A stretch of DNA of 64,000 nucleotides from positions 957,750,097-957,814,096 of the forward strand of contig OY728121.1 in NCBI GenBank assembly GCA_963277665.1. Direction: 5' to 3'. A model generated the notes under the pieces. The model did not search any database and had not been told where the DNA came from. It saw only the letters and a list, made by a program, of their open reading frames with translations. Source of the stretch: Viscum album. Lineage: Eukaryota > Streptophyta > Magnoliopsida > Santalales > Viscaceae. Positions 1 to 13,559 of this stretch are shown one piece after another; within the stretch, counting starts at the first letter, position 1; each line of letters begins with the position of its first letter. Position numbers and translations under genes: made by a program.

Positions 1-3000
1 ATCTCCCCATATTTAAATATCCAAAACGTCAGATGAAAGAGTGGGGCACACTACAAGAAACAATTCTCCCCCTTTTTTGAAGACTTATTTAACCATTTGT
101 CCAATTTTTTTAGAAAATTGATAGAATAATGGCTTTACGGTTATCTATTTCAGACAAAATCTTATATAAGTTGACTGATAGTCATTATTTATCATCCTTG
201 GCACTTCAAATATCTCCGTCAACATTGTGTTTGTATCAAATTATAAAATATATCTCTTCTTTATAAAATTAACCATGATTCAAATTTACACATTTCATGT
301 GTTATTTTATGAAATGATACCTAATGTAGATATATTTGGATCATGAGTGGTTCAAAATATTCATTGATAGATCTATAATACTAATATTTCGCAAAAACAT
401 TTAATTTATTCATAGTAATAATTTTAATGTTTTCTAGCTGCAATTTTATCCACTACATTCATGTGTAGGCATGCTCTATGAAAATTTACTTTTCGTCATA
501 TAATTCAACAAGTAAATAAAGACATTTGGACTGACAAAACTACGGTATATAAGGTGAATATGAAATGGAAGGAAAATAAAAAGCGTTCCAATAATCATAT
601 TAATTCTAAATCCCCCGAGCACCATCCTTCCAAGAAGAAGAAGATCTATAGGTAGGGAAATAAATAGGAAGTAATATATTCTTTACGTGGTAAGAAAGAA
701 CATTTGTAGAGGAGATTCTCCGAAAATAAAGGGAAATTTAATGGTGATATCTTATCGAGTGTAGTTTTTCAATATCTACACATTAAGAATAAAACACAAA
801 TTTTGATTCTTACATATTTATCCCAATAAAATAAACATGTTGATTAGAAAAATATTTCTAGTTGAGAGGTGGATTTTATGGTTGTGAATAGTGTGAGGTT
901 GGCTTTGTTATACATTAGAGTCTATCTCTATTTTTTTTTAATAAGAATGATATTGGATTTAAGTGATTATAATTATGTAATTATTATTACAAATTTTGTT
1001 ATTTTACCTAGATAAACTGGATTTTGTTTCCAATTTTGGATGAAAATACTAAATATTTTATAAATAAAACATATTTTATTTCATGGTACATTTAAATAAT
1101 GTTCTATACATATTACATTTAGAGAATTAGGTATTGAAAATTAATAATGATTCATAATCGCACAACTCATATTAGACCCACTTATTGCGTCATTGCCTTG
1201 TTCATATAAATTAGAAGTGTTTGATAAATCTCTATAAAGATAGTTATTTAGACTCTTTGGATCTAAAATCGCTTGAAATATATCCTGGTTGTTTCATTGA
1301 AAAATCACCAAAATATTTTTTGGTGTCTAGGTTGATTGATCCACATAGCTTCTAGGAATGGTACAAACGTATGTGTATGAACTATTTCTAGTATAAGATA
1401 GATTTGAGTATTAAATAAAAAATAAAAAATTATTATTTTAATTATATTGAACAATGAATTACCGTAAATAAGAATCTTAGATTATAATATTTATTGAAAA
1501 TGATTGGTTATGATCCTATTCTTGGAGAATAGGGAGGTCCAATGTATCACGCATCTTATTCAGTGTTTGGTTCTTTGAAACGTAGTTTTAAGATTTAAAG
1601 ATCCATTGAGAGTTATAACTCTTGGAATACTTTTTTTAAGGTCATTATCATTGTTTAAATGGAAAGATAATTAAGGCGTTATTTTTCTAGATTCCTTAGA
1701 GATAAATTTGATTATGGAAAAAAGATATTGATTATTTGGTGTTCTGGGGGTATTTTTTAATTTTAGTGTTCTAATATCTAAATGATAAATGATTTTTCAC
1801 AAGTTTCATGAATATTATAATGATAGAAGAAGGATGTTGTGAAACATTTCAGACTATGTTGTCAACTATATTATACAAGAACATAACGAGATGAAATTTT
1901 CCAACATGGGAAAAATATATCGTAGTGAATTCAATGTCACATTGGTTATGTTTCTATCGAAAAAGTGGGAGTACATTATGACTATAATTTAAAATTTTGT
2001 GATTAATAGTTGAAGGATTTGTCAATATCAATGTGATTTCGTGATAGTAGTCATTCAGTTTTGTAAGGATTTTGGAGGATGATTTTACCAAATCAAAATG
2101 CGGATGATCATTATTCCTATAACACATGATGGGGTAGTTTCCAAGTCTACCTAAAAAATAGAAATTACAAAAATGAAATTTTTATAGGCACCAAGGAAAC
2201 ATTAAAGAGTATTTATACGTTCTAAAGGAGAAAGGATAAATGGAAAAATGACAATGGTAATAGGTTTTTCAATGAAAATTTTTAATATAGATGTAAAAAC
2301 AACATTGTGATGTTAATATGTTGGATGTATTTTTGGAGATTCTGATGGAGATGTTCCAAATTAAAAAAGGAAAAATATTTTGATGGTTGAATAGTTATTT
2401 AATGACTCATTATCATGTTTCGTGGTTATTAGACCTTCATCCATGCCAAAGATAAGAGGAACATACAGTATTGTAAAAATGGATTTGAGGAATATAGTTT
2501 TTCATTGAAATGCATGAGACCAATTGAATATCAAATTGGGATTATGGATTGTGTTATTATATTAATCAATTTTAATAAAATATTTTTATAACATCTTTCG
2601 TCTGATAATAACCATCCTACACCATCTAAATAAGATTTTTAGGTTTCCTTCGATCTCATGAATTATCTTTTAAATACATTAAATGAATATAAAAAACACA
2701 TACATAATTATTACGACATATTATTTGATCAAGACAATATCTTCCTTTAGTAATTACTAAATGGATATCCTATTCACATTATTCCTTTATGGAATGGTCC
2801 TTACATGTAGATAATGCATCAATTGTCTTTTTAAATGATGGATCTTGGTGAGAACGGTTGTTAAACAATCAATGGGAAGCTACCGTGAGAGTCCACATAG
2901 ATCATTTTCATAATGAAGCATGAAAATTTCATGTGGGTAATTCATGATTTTCTAATATCCAGAAAAACTCTTCATGAGTGTATATAATTGCTTCATAGAG

Positions 3001-6000
3001 ACTTCAATATATCATTGATGAAAAAATTTCTTCAATTCAGGGTAAAATTCTATTCATGTGAGAGATCTCCATGGACCATATTTTTAGTATAAGATTCAAC
3101 AACGAGTGACCATCATGTGTCTCAATGAAATGAAAAACCTATATATGAAATTAAATTCCTATAGAGAGATAAAAATATTATTAAATTCATGTATTTATAC
3201 TTTTATGTAAATTAGGTGAGAAGAATATAAACACCTTTACTAGTTCTTCGTGGGAATTTTCGTCCCTGGAGATTTGGTTATAAAATATTTCATACATGAA
3301 TGCATTCCAAGATGCATGAAATATAAGTTCTACAAAATTTTAATACATGTGGTGTTTTAGGGGATCATTGGTTCATGTAATTTATATAACACATGAAATA
3401 AAAATAAAATGTCACAGGTATTTCTTTATGACTCATGTACTACTAATGGTTATTTATGATCAAATAAAATAATAATACATGAATACAATCATGAGACAAC
3501 ATGAAATATGATACATTAATTAATGGTTTTATAGACTATTTAGATATGTTTTATAAGGGGGATTCATGAATTTCTATATGGTTTATGAAATTTAATTTTA
3601 TGCATACTACTATAATGTATGTAGTTATAGGTTAATTTCAATAATGAGGATAACCTAAGGAGAATTAATTTCCTGAACATAAGAAATATTGAATTAATGT
3701 GAAAAATCAGAATGTTTATATGAATAAATTAAGGAAGAAGACTCATTTAAATCCTAAATTTAAATATGATAATTCCTTTATGATGATCTCTATTAAAAAT
3801 AAATCATTTTAATGTGATCCAGGATGAGAACACAATGTGGATTTATTATTCATTTTTACTTCATTATTTCTTATTTTAGTTTGTTCATTACTACCTTCAT
3901 CATTTAATTTGAAGATAAACTTTACAAAATTCAAAATAAAAAATACGTATTAATCTTGATACCATTATAAAATTGATATTTGAATTACAAAAAATAGTCT
4001 AACATGCTTTTTTTCTAAAGAGTATCTTTTCATGAAAAAAATATTACATTTATTATGATGAATACTGAATTTTTTATTTTGGTGATTGTTAAAAATATAT
4101 ATTTTATGTACTATATGATTTTATTAAATTATAGGTGATCCTATGTATGAGTAAGGTTAAATGAATTTATTATTTTCAACCTAATCCGAATTGGTTGAAT
4201 AATTGAAAACATTTTCGACATGATAATACGAATTACCCTTCCCCATCAAGTGCCATTACCTACATGTCATTTTATCTTGAATTGTTATTCATGCATTCTA
4301 ATTTCCTCATCATTATTGATCATTCAATTATTATATAATCATTTTTATTGAAATTATACTATTATTGTCATTTATTTTCATGTTGTGTAAGATGTTTTTT
4401 TCTTGAGTTTGTAATGTTTTATTTTGTACGAAAAAATCCACTTTCCCTATGGGATTGACTGTGTTCATAATTTTTCTAATATATAATAAAAAATAAATAA
4501 TTTAATATATAATTCCAAATATCCCATAAAATAACACTGATGTTAGGGAAGGAAAGTGTGATAAAAAAATTAGGTTAGAGACTATAATAAATGAAATTCA
4601 CAAACATTTATCTTCTCTAATGTTGAAAAAAATTAAAATAGAGGATAATATAGAGTTATTTAATCACTAATGGTTTATTATTCCACCCTAACCTATATAA
4701 TAAGTAGTTTAGAGGAATATGATTTGGTTTTTTAGTTTCTAAATGTTTCTAGTAATCTCTATTGTATTTTTATTACTACATTATCTCAAAGGTATGATAT
4801 CAATTAGTTGTTCCATTGTAAGTTCCATCCAATAGTGGATTACTAAATGAAGAATCTCTTTAAATCATTAGTTATTTTTATAGGGTGCTTCATAATCCTG
4901 ATCAATATGAACTGAGGGAGGAGGAACTGTAGATCAGTGTTTTATATTCAAACATTTGTCTAATTCTATGCTTGGGTCTAATAAATTTATTGTGATATTT
5001 TTAACACATCAATGCAGGTGTTGTATGATTTTCCCATCAAATGTTTCCTATAACGATGACAACTACTAATATACATATGAACATTGGGTTTTCGTACGAT
5101 GAGGATGAGTTTCTCTATGAATCTTGAGAAATATTTTGGAGTCTTATTAGAAAATCCAAAACAACTTATTTTATCAATTTTTTTGAAATAATCCTTTTAT
5201 AATGCGCTTTCCATTTTTTGTAAAATAATATTATATTAGTCTTTTGGAGTATATTTCTCTAACAAAAAAACTCAAGATATTATATGAAATTTTAATATAA
5301 TTTCACAAAATTAATAACTAAAATTTTAAGAGAGATAACACAATAAAATTAAATAAATTAATTCACTGTAATACTAAAATTATCATTATATTGGAATATT
5401 CAATGAAAATTATGAAACTTTACAGAGTAAAAAATTGAAATACTATGATATATATGGGAAATACAATAATATCTAAAAATGAAAATATTACTACAAATGT
5501 TTCATTGTTTCAATATATTTTTTATCCATATTTAAAAAATTAAAACTGTGTTTCCAAAAAACCATCCAATACATTAATAGTATGAATTAAAAATGTTTAG
5601 AATAGACGTTCCCCTTATGTTCCCACAAATGCATATGAGAAAATTCAAACCCATCATAAGGAGGGTCTTTTAATTATGAAGGTAATTTATAGGGGATGAT
5701 ACATAGAGTGTTGAGTTATATGGAAACCAAGTAAAAGTATCATAATGTTGATATTTATTATAAAACATATTCCTTGAATTATTAAATGATCAATTTATAT
5801 ACTTTAATCTGTCAAATGGTCAAATAATTAGTTTGTATAGAAAAATAAAAATTTCCATGAATAACCAAAATTAATCCAGGATTATATCACATGAAAATTT
5901 CTACTATAAGTGGCCTAAGAAATAATAATGATCCTCAAAATGATCATATTTTTTTGTCAAGGTGAAATTTTGGAAGAACCATAAATGTAAAAAAATTTAA

Positions 6001-7319
6001 TTTATAAAAATCTATAATTCATTATAGTAATGTTGAAACTTATTTTATTTCTCAAATTCAACCTAAAAACCAATTAAAAAAATATTTAAAAAGAAAGATA
6101 ATATAGGAATGTAAAATATTTAATAAGAGATTGAGAGGATGCTTAATATCATGAAGAATTTTCCCCTTAACCATACCCTTTCCTAAAAAAGTATGAATGG
6201 ACTCCAAAACCCAAACTACTCATGTTTCTCATGATTTTCTATGAATGTTCAATCAAATATTATTTTCCTTGAAGCATTAGTTTAGATTCCATCATATTTA
6301 AAATAATTGGTGAAAATTAATTGAAACAAAAAAATAGAATAATTTTCTAACTAAAATCTATCAATGGAATTTATATTTATCCTTTAGAATAGGATACCTC
6401 ATAAACTTCATGGTCATGATGATTTTTATTCCACAAACCATGGTAGAGAGTGGGTTTTTAGAAACTTATTTGACCTTAGTGAGTGTATTAATTTGATCCT
6501 ATTATAATTCTTCTAAAACACAAGGTTAGGTTAACATAGCCGATAATAGTTATCTTATAACTATGTGAACAATATATTAGTAAAAAAATTGGGAGAGTTG
6601 GTGATTTTCATATTTGAGTAGAAAACAAGTAGCTCCCTACTAATTTTATTATATTAGGGATGGAGTGTGAAAAAAGTTCATATATTCCTTCGTAGGTCCT
6701 TAATAGCCATAATAACATATTTAATTAGTGTACATATTTATTAGTTGATAATTAATTAATTGGAAAATAATATTTCAATGTTTAGCCAAATATTATTCTC
6801 TAACCGATACAATTCAATAGTTCCATTATAAGGACAAACAAAAAAATTAATAATTTAAAAAAGAATTATATATATCTAGAGATCTATATCTATCTCGATC
6901 TAATTTAAAGTCTTTTTTTTCTTACCAAATAATCACATATAGTTTATTTGTCATCAATAAAAATATCTTTAATATTTTATCATGCAGATTACACAAATCT
7001 AGTTGATTAAAATGAGGAGGAGTTTTAAAGTATGTTTTCTTTTGTTAATTGTAAACTATTCCATATAGAATCATTTTTCGGAATATATTTTAGAAAAAAA
7101 TAACTTAATTTAGATGAGTAGTTGAAGTGTTTTTAGACCACATTGAAGAGTATTTTGATGAAAAAATTCGAATCCTAGACCGAAATTTTTAACATGAAGT
7201 GCATTTTTATGGGGAAAAATATGATGAAAGAGAGGTTTTAGGTATTTATTTCATTAAGAGAAAACATAAGGTCCTTGGTCTTAATTGGAGTAATATTCTT
7301 CCCACAAGTAAAAAAATAC
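1..7319. other. AT-rich decayed DNA, no recognisable gene
   Basis: This stretch is strongly AT-rich and has stops in all frames at short intervals. I recognise no protein domain, RNA gene, LTR end or long internal repeat in it. Because the pol relic of a (+) gypsy element begins at about 7.33 kb, part of this DNA may be that element's decayed gag and protease region and 5' LTR, but no gag or protease motif could be read. It is most likely old transposon-derived sequence. Confidence 0.5.
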
Positions 7320-7332
7320 ATTTTGGAAATTA

Positions 7333-7500
7333 AAAAACCTCTCAAACACCTAAAATACACATTTTTGGTGAGGAATCCTCAAAACCTATCACCATATCAT
7401 CTAAATTAAGAGGAATACAAGAGGGTGGTTTGTTGAAAATCATAAGGAAGTTTAGATATTTTATTTTCTAGAGAATAAAAGATATTAAATTTATAATCCC
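7333..7500 (+). pseudogene. Protease-RT linker of Athila/Tat-type pol, decayed
   Basis: Reading + from about 7,336 gives KPLKHLKYTFLVRN, which matches the conserved segment before reverse transcriptase in Athila/Tat polyproteins. About 60 bp further, a different frame reads LLKIIRKFRYFIF and then RIKDIKFIIP across a stop, matching the next conserved block. The segment has no catalytic role of its own, but it fixes the orientation and lineage of the relic. At least one frameshift and several stops are present. Confidence 0.65.
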
Positions 7501-7529
7501 TTTAGTAAACATACATATAATTTCTATAT

Positions 7530-8440
7530 ATCTCTACCACGGTCCATGAATTATTGGGTGGTGATGAAAAAACCTAAACATGAAGGATGTTTTTAGAATA
7601 TATATAATAAAAAATCTAAATTATGATGTTATATTTTATATTTTAAATAGACCATTGATTTTACCATTATATATTTCCTCTAAAAAATTGATTTTCAATT
7701 ATAATAGTTCAAATGAATGAAAAAATTCCTAATTGGGCCAGTCATAAAGTGGAGTGTTTTCATTAATTATAGAAGACATAAAAATTTACACTATGAAAGA
7801 TAATTGTTTGATTCCATTTTTAGATAAAATTCTATAAAGATGACTATAAATGTATTATTTTTGTTTTTATCTGTGTATCCTCATTACAACTAGGTATAAA
7901 ATTAGGCAAAACACTATGAAATATCCAAAATCTCATGATCATTTTGAAAATTTACATATTTGAAAATCCCCTTTGGCTTGTGTGGGTCTTTATTTACCTT
8001 TCATAGATGTTTGATAGATATATTATTAGGTATTATTTAAAGGAAAATGTAGGTATTTGAGGATGATATTTAAATTATTCAATCTTGTTTTGAAATATGT
8101 CTTAAAAAACAATAACTTTTTTTTAAAATATGCCTATATAAAAATATGGTTTAAAAATGGGAAAAAATTCCAACACATGGTCAATAATGGAATTATTCTT
8201 GGTGACAATTTCTCAAAGAGGGGTATAAATGTTGACTATTTTATTCTTGATTTTATTCACAATGTGTTTCTCTAAAAATGATAGATCTATTAGAATTATA
8301 TTTTGGAACATATTTTTTTATCAAATGTTTTTTAATGATTTTGGAAAGATCATAGGGCACATATTCAATTGTTTAGTTATGGTAACAACCATTAGTGTTT
8401 ATGATAAGTTTTCATTTTCCCCAATCTTGATCAAATAAAA
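7530..8440 (+). pseudogene. Reverse transcriptase, Athila/Tat-type gypsy, decayed
   Basis: The domain would copy element RNA into DNA in cytoplasmic virus-like particles. Readable blocks in order are NYWVVMKKPK near 7,545, KWSVFINYRR near 7,750, KIPFGLCGSLFTFHRCLIDI near 7,965, VFEDDI near 8,050 (the catalytic FxDD-type motif, here FEDD) and NNGIILGDNFSKRGINVD near 8,180. A downstream thumb block reads FFYQMFFNDFGKIIGHIF. Frames change between blocks and stops interrupt the region before the catalytic motif. The longest open stretches (8,057-8,275 and 8,229-8,438) are fragments of this domain, not independent genes. Assignment is secure because five blocks occur in the right order and spacing. 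Confidence 0.82.
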
Positions 8441-8471
8441 ATTAAATTCAACAAAATTCATAACTATACTG

Positions 8472-8838
8472 GATTGGAGAGTTCCCTATAAGATAATGTG
8501 TGATTCCACTAATGTGGCTGTGAGAAAAATATGGGGGAAGATAAAGGATAAGGTATTCCATGTGGTTTATTATGTTATTATGTTTCTAGGTGATTATCAA
8601 ATGAATTACACTGGAATTGAAAATAAGTTATTAACTATAATGTGTGTGGTTGATAGATTTAGCTAGTACATGATAGGGTCTAAAATCATAGTGTTTAAAT
8701 AATATAATGTTTTAAATTACCATATAGATGATAAAGAGTATACTCCTATATTTACAAGATATATTATTTTTTTGAATGAATTCTATTTAGTGATTATGGA
8801 AAAGAAAGGGGAAGGAAATTTGGTTACTGAGCACCAAC
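8472..8838 (+). pseudogene. RNase H domain, Athila/Tat-type gypsy, decayed
   Basis: RNase H degrades the RNA template during reverse transcription. The + frame from 8,472 is nearly continuous: DWRVPYKIMCD, KDKVFHVVYYV, MNYTGIENKLLTIMCVVDRF, a stop, YMIGSKIIVFK, a stop, then FLNEFYLVIMEKKGEGNLVTEH. The early CD, the E of IENKLL and the later segment correspond to the usual catalytic positions, but the TDH motif after VxVF is replaced by K-stop. It follows RT directly, as expected in gypsy pol. Confidence 0.82.
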
Positions 8839-9116
8839 AAATAAAATAAGAACCATAAGAATATAAATTCATTTTTAAAAAATAAAAAACTATTTTTATT
8901 TAGAAATACTAAGGTAAATCACATGAATATGTTGTAATATTTCTATAATCTAATTTAATTTACAAGGAGCGTAATCAAAATTAATATATGAAATTTATTT
9001 TTAAAATAAATCATTACATTCGTAATTACTCTCAACTAGTAAAAAGGTGTGATGGTGAAATTATGAGAAGGTGTGTGTCTGAATAAGATATATTTTCTAA
9101 TTAATAATGTTTTCAC

Positions 9117-9717
9117 TCATCCCCATGTGGAGGACACTGTGATGGAGAGTGGATAACCCAACTAGTACTTCACGATGGTTATTATTAGCCTATTATTTTC
9201 AAGGGTTCATATATCCTTGTAGTATGATATGATAAATTTCAAAGGTTGTGTTGTTTTTCAAGAATACAATAGTTCGAGATATTTTATATGTATTTACTGG
9301 ATATTACTTTGAAAATTCAAATATTATTGAGGTAAAATACATTTTTAGTGTTTTATATTTTGTTTCTATGTTTTTAGTGGTAGTGGAACTTCCCAATAAT
9401 CTGGCCAACAATTTTTTCAAATTAGTTTATAATAATATATTTATCAATATTTGGAGTGCCCAAAGCCCCCATCTCTAAAAATGGTACTTATTTTAATAAT
9501 TCTAAGTAAAAAAATTTATAGGAAATGAATGTATGTGTTCATAAAATGTGAACTAATTACAAATCATAGTCGATTGGAAATGTTTTCATATCTAATAAGG
9601 AACATGATTTTTTTTGAGAATGTCATATCTATTTTTGAGGAGGATTGGTCATTAAAACATTATGTGGATTTATCACCTATAACACAACTTATTGACCCCA
9701 TGTGGGATGTCACCTAA
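9117..9717 (+). pseudogene. Integrase, Athila/Tat-type gypsy, decayed
   Basis: Integrase would insert the cDNA into the chromosome. The + strand reads SSPCGGHCDGE and then GYY-stop-PIIFKGSY (the zinc-binding H2C2 region, ending YDKFQRL near 9,245). The core follows in an overlapping open stretch (9,248-9,478). GVPKAPISKNGTYFNN follows near 9,455; the second catalytic Asp expected within this motif is not present (SKN in place of SDG or similar). EEDWSLKHYVD near 9,635 matches the end of the core. The domain is several hundred bases after RNase H, the usual gypsy order, with repeated frameshifts. Confidence 0.78.
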
Positions 9718-9720
9718 TAG

Positions 9721-10626
9721 TATACTCTTTCAGAAGAAATTCATTTTCTTACTTGATTATATCTTATTCTTTTGGGGAGTGATGATCTTAAACATCAATA
9801 ATAAAACTGATATGAAAATAAGACTATTTCAGTTGATTATATCTATGTAATAAAAGTATAATCATATAAAAATTATTGGTTTTATTTGTAAAGAACTAAA
9901 TATTATCATTATTCAATAATTTAAAAAAGAAATTTTATTGTTATTCAGAGTGTTTTTTTTCAATTATAGACTAAAATGGTTTCTATCAAAGCTCAAGAAC
10001 AAATGGTATAGATCATTCAGTATCCTCAAATTTTTAATCAATGTTACTCTGTAATAATTTATATTGGAGAGTAGACTATTTATGGTTAATGGTCAGACTA
10101 TAAAACTCTACTCTTAGGGTAATCGTAAGGGCATGAATGCTATTTTTTTGAAAAACTATTTTCTACATTCTATAATCGAGTATTTTAAAATCAATGCTTT
10201 AGTAGTGTAAACCCATGGTTATTAATGTCATATTATTTTTTTGGTTATTCTCATATATCTTCTTTTATTTCACTTGTTTCCTCTAATTTATGAGGAATAT
10301 TGTTCTAATTGTGTAATCATGTTATGAACACCCATATATAACACTTGGATAATATTTTCAATTTATTTTCAATGGAATCAAAGAGTCATATTCCTTGAGA
10401 AACATCGAATCACTTCCTTCTCATCTTGTCATTTATCCACAATTTAAAATTATTTAAAAAATATATTTAATATCGTGTTCTATTGATTTTTTATATGATC
10501 TAGAGTTTTCGAGAAGAATGATTATTTTATTTTGGAATTGAAAGGATGTGTGAAGGTAAAATATTAATGATAAATTATATATTATTATGTATATTTATGT
10601 CTTACATTTATTTACTTCTACTATCA
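9721..10626. other. AT-rich spacer with nothing recognisable
   Basis: About 900 bp of AT-rich sequence lie between the end of the readable integrase relic and the probable LTR start at 10,627. I see no domain, LTR end or repeat here. It may be the 3' part of the Athila/Tat-type element. The last five bases (TATCA, 10,622-10,626) would be the target-site flank of the next element, but its other end was not found for comparison. Confidence 0.4.
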
Positions 10627-13495
10627 TGTCCCGAACACTGGGGCCCATGCTCTGACTACGCATTCCTGCCTCCTAAAGGAAAAGGGCTAGCGACAATTGA
10701 CAAAGGCATCAACCTGCAAGTGGGGGGGGGGATTTACCAAAGTACCTTTGTGCATGTACAAACAACCACGTCCCAAAAATAGGAAAGGTAAACATGCATA
10801 CAACTTAAAACACACTGAGTAAAGGTACAAGTTATAAGTCAAATGAGTGTGTATAAAAAACGAATAAAAGGGAAACTGAAAATATAAATGTATAAGGATC
10901 TTCAGAAATTCATCTGATGAAATCCCCACCTTATGGTAAGTGTAGAGTAGCTACAAGATGATGTAAAAGTATGGATCGCCTTTTAATCTCATTGGGCCCT
11001 ACCTGGTATTAGTCCACCAAGCCCTCCATCTAGGCGTCAGTCATCTGCACAAGACACGACACATGCAAGGGAAGCCCATTCATGGGTGAGTCACACAATA
11101 ATGAGTAGGGATCCCAAAACCGAAGGAATATACCACAAAGGAAAGTATACTCATTGGACAGTCATCCCACACAGGTATAATCTAGAGTTTAGAAAGAAAG
11201 ACCATCAATTGCAATACTGAACAACATATCCTACTAAGGTACTCATCCCTGATATGTACCGTGGGTATGATGGGTCTCACTGAGTCACTCCTTACTGTGG
11301 GCCTACTTGGTCACATAGAGCCACATTCCACCTTGTCCTCATTCTGAGGTACTCATACCTAATGAGTATTGTGGGTCTACTGGGTCATATACAGTCTCTC
11401 CCCACTATGGGCCTACCGGATCACACAGACCCTATTCCTACTAGGAAATTTTAGCTGATCCACATAGAGTCACTTGTAGTTGATCCATATTGGGTTTCTT
11501 GTCAGTAGTATTTAGGTATCATTCATTGATAGGGTTCCTGCACGTAGTGCGCTTGATTCCAGGTGAAACTGATCCTCAAGACATTTATCGCATTTCAACA
11601 TCCATGACACCCTCATTAGTGTATTACAAAAGAACTATCTCATTACAGGGGTTCCAACCCCACAAATAGATCATCAATCAGATTCCCATTCTAATAGATA
11701 TTGTCATTTTAGTGAATGGGGGATGGTCATGTTAGGCTCTGGTCAGACTCGGTCGGACCGACCCGACAAGCCCGGCCAGTGGACATCTCATGCCCCAGCC
11801 CAGTTTGACCAACTTACCAGACCAACATTAGTTCTAGGCAGGCATGGTCGGGTCTAGGATAGTGTGATCCAGCCTTGCCGATGGGCTAGACCCATTGGGC
11901 CTTACTGCACCCCTCCAAGTTTGGCTGGGGGTCTAGCCCGCTGGGTCGCCGAGCGACCTAGTTCCATCCAGCCCAACCCACAACTAGCAGTCCTATTCAT
12001 TCCCACTCTAGTCCACAAATCTCCATGATTTATCTCCCTACCATGTCCTACAATAGCAGGCATGCATTACTTCTAGCTCGGGCCGCATAACGGTCTAGTT
12101 TGCACGGCTTGGTCATGCCCACCTAGTGGGGCCAGTCCCCTCTAACCCAGACGCCATGTGGAATCCGGTTCGACACCCTATGGCTGGAACAACTAGTCGT
12201 ACTTATTTTTCCTACACACGGTTGTTGGACCGGGGGGTTGCCTGAAACTACAGCATTGGCCGACCAACTGACGCAGCTGAACGACCACATCACTATATGC
12301 CAACTATCGGCCCACTACAGGCAGCCTCTGCCACACAGATGTGGCCCAAGCCGGTCACGGTGCCTCTTTCAGTGCATTGTCATGGCATGCCACCACCCAC
12401 CTGCATCCACCATCGGTTCCTTTATCAGAACACCACATATGCACCGGTGGTTTGTTCCTTATGTCGTATGTGCCTCTTATCACCATGGGTTCGCGCCTTC
12501 TCTGATATGACATCGAAACCAAAATGCTGTGAACACGGAGGTTCATCCATAAACAATGCAAAAGGCATAGGGGATCTATCATTGTTCATGTCGGCCCGCA
12601 CTTTCTACAGTAGATTTTAAATTAAGGGTTTTAATATTATGATTCAATCATAAAATTAATTGTCCTAAGTTAACACCCCAAGAAAAATCACCCTATAGCC
12701 AAAACATGAAATTTTTAGATCAACCAGTTCATGGGTTGATCCACGTTCGATAATGTAGAATAAAAAATGGGAAAACTCAAAGAATAAAAAATAAACACTA
12801 CTTTCGATAAAATTGTTCTAGAGGGAAACTCATTGTTAGTGGTGATCCATCCATGAAGATTCATGATTTAGAAGTCATCTATGTTCATCCCTCACTGGTG
12901 TCGTTCTTCAAGGTTCATCGATGTCTCTAGAATTTATACAGCATTCGTTAGAGAGGATTACTCACCATTGATTCCTTAGAGGAGTTCCATGTTTTGATCC
13001 CGCTTCTCCATCCCCGTAAATCCAATAAAAGGGAAACACATCCCATTGTTTCTGTTATGCTGTGTCTTCAATTCATTATTTTGTTTTATTTATGAAGCAT
13101 CAAATCAATTATGCTACATTTAATAATATTTTACACTGCACAGTAGGGATCCATTAATGGGATTTATCTATTACGACTTGTTGTCAACTCACCATCGCAC
13201 TGTAGTATATACGTGTCAACACTCAATTGTGAAGGAAACAAAAAGAATACCATTTTCTGTTATTTTTATTTTTACCTGAGAAACTCTGAAAACTAACTTC
13301 ATCGGTTGACCCTCGTCGGTCAGAGATATCTCTTTTCTAGGAGAATCCCAATGTTCTGAGTTCAACAGTTCCATTGGATTTTTTATTCATGTTCCGGTTC
13401 AACTGGGCCTTGGAATTGGGTGTTGTCTTAGTTCATGGTATCTAAATAATACCATATAATATAAATAATTTACCTGGAATTTCTGGGAAATTACA
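10627..13495 (-). repeat. Probable 3' LTR of the minus-strand gypsy relic
   Basis: The segment begins TGTCCCGAACACTGGGGCCC, a common style of plant LTR end, and finishes GGGAAATTACA immediately before a polypurine tract, so both TG and CA termini are present. It contains no retroelement coding motif and has a GC-rich core at about 11.7-12.6 kb. The open stretches at 12,238-12,620 are by-products of this GC-rich composition. The weak point is that no second copy was found beside gag, so the left boundary rests on the TG motif and the sharp composition change only. Confidence 0.5.
11237..11446. repeat. Two-unit tandem repeat of about 110 bp inside the LTR
   Basis: The unit starting AGGTACTCATCCCTGATATG at 11,237 recurs at 11,347 as AGGTACTCATACCTAATGAG. 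The second half of each unit carries the parallel motifs ACTGTGGGCCTACTTGGTCAC and ACTATGGGCCTACCGGATCAC. The copies differ by many substitutions. The spacing is 110 bp. Confidence 0.65.
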
Positions 13496-13510
13496 TTACC
13501 CCCACATTTA
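13496..13510 (-). other. Polypurine tract (minus) of the gypsy relic
   Basis: On the minus strand the sequence TAAATGTGGGGGTAA directly precedes TGTAATTTCCC, the start of the 3' LTR. A purine-rich run abutting the 3' LTR primes plus-strand DNA synthesis in LTR retrotransposons. Position and composition fit; it defines the inner LTR boundary at 13,495. Confidence 0.55.
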
Positions 13511-13559
13511 GGGATTCACTTCCCCAAAATCCAACATAATTCTAAACAAACAAATGGCA

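Larger units (their letters stand above)
7325..9720 (+). mobile_element. Athila/Tat-type Ty3/gypsy retrotransposon relic (pol region)
   Basis: In order on the + strand this interval shows the conserved protease-RT linker, reverse transcriptase, RNase H and integrase of the Athila/Tat branch of Ty3/gypsy elements. All are readable only by switching frames and passing stops. The branch call rests on RNase H and integrase motifs typical of that group, such as GSKIIVF and an integrase core region reading FGVPKAPISKNGTYFNN. No LTR, primer-binding site or polypurine tract was found for it, so its ends are unknown. The (-) gypsy element starting at 10,627 may have inserted into or near its 3' side. 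Domain identity is seen in the sequence; lineage is inference from motif similarity. Confidence 0.8.

Noticed and set aside
49..70. CACTACAAGAAA near the left edge as a CACTA transposon end
   Set aside because: The first bases match a CACTA terminus, but no subterminal repeats follow and no partner end was found; in AT-rich DNA this can be chance.
10722..10731. Run of ten G as a polypurine tract or regulatory G-run
   Set aside because: It lies about 100 bp inside a probable LTR, not next to an LTR start, so it is more likely simple slippage.
10546..10929. Short opposing open frames as genes
   Set aside because: They are under 90 codons, overlap each other and the LTR boundary, and show no domain.
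12238..12620. Overlapping open frames of 75-107 codons in the GC-rich LTR core
   Set aside because: The GC-rich composition reduces stops in all frames; three frames are open at once on both strands and none resembles a known protein.
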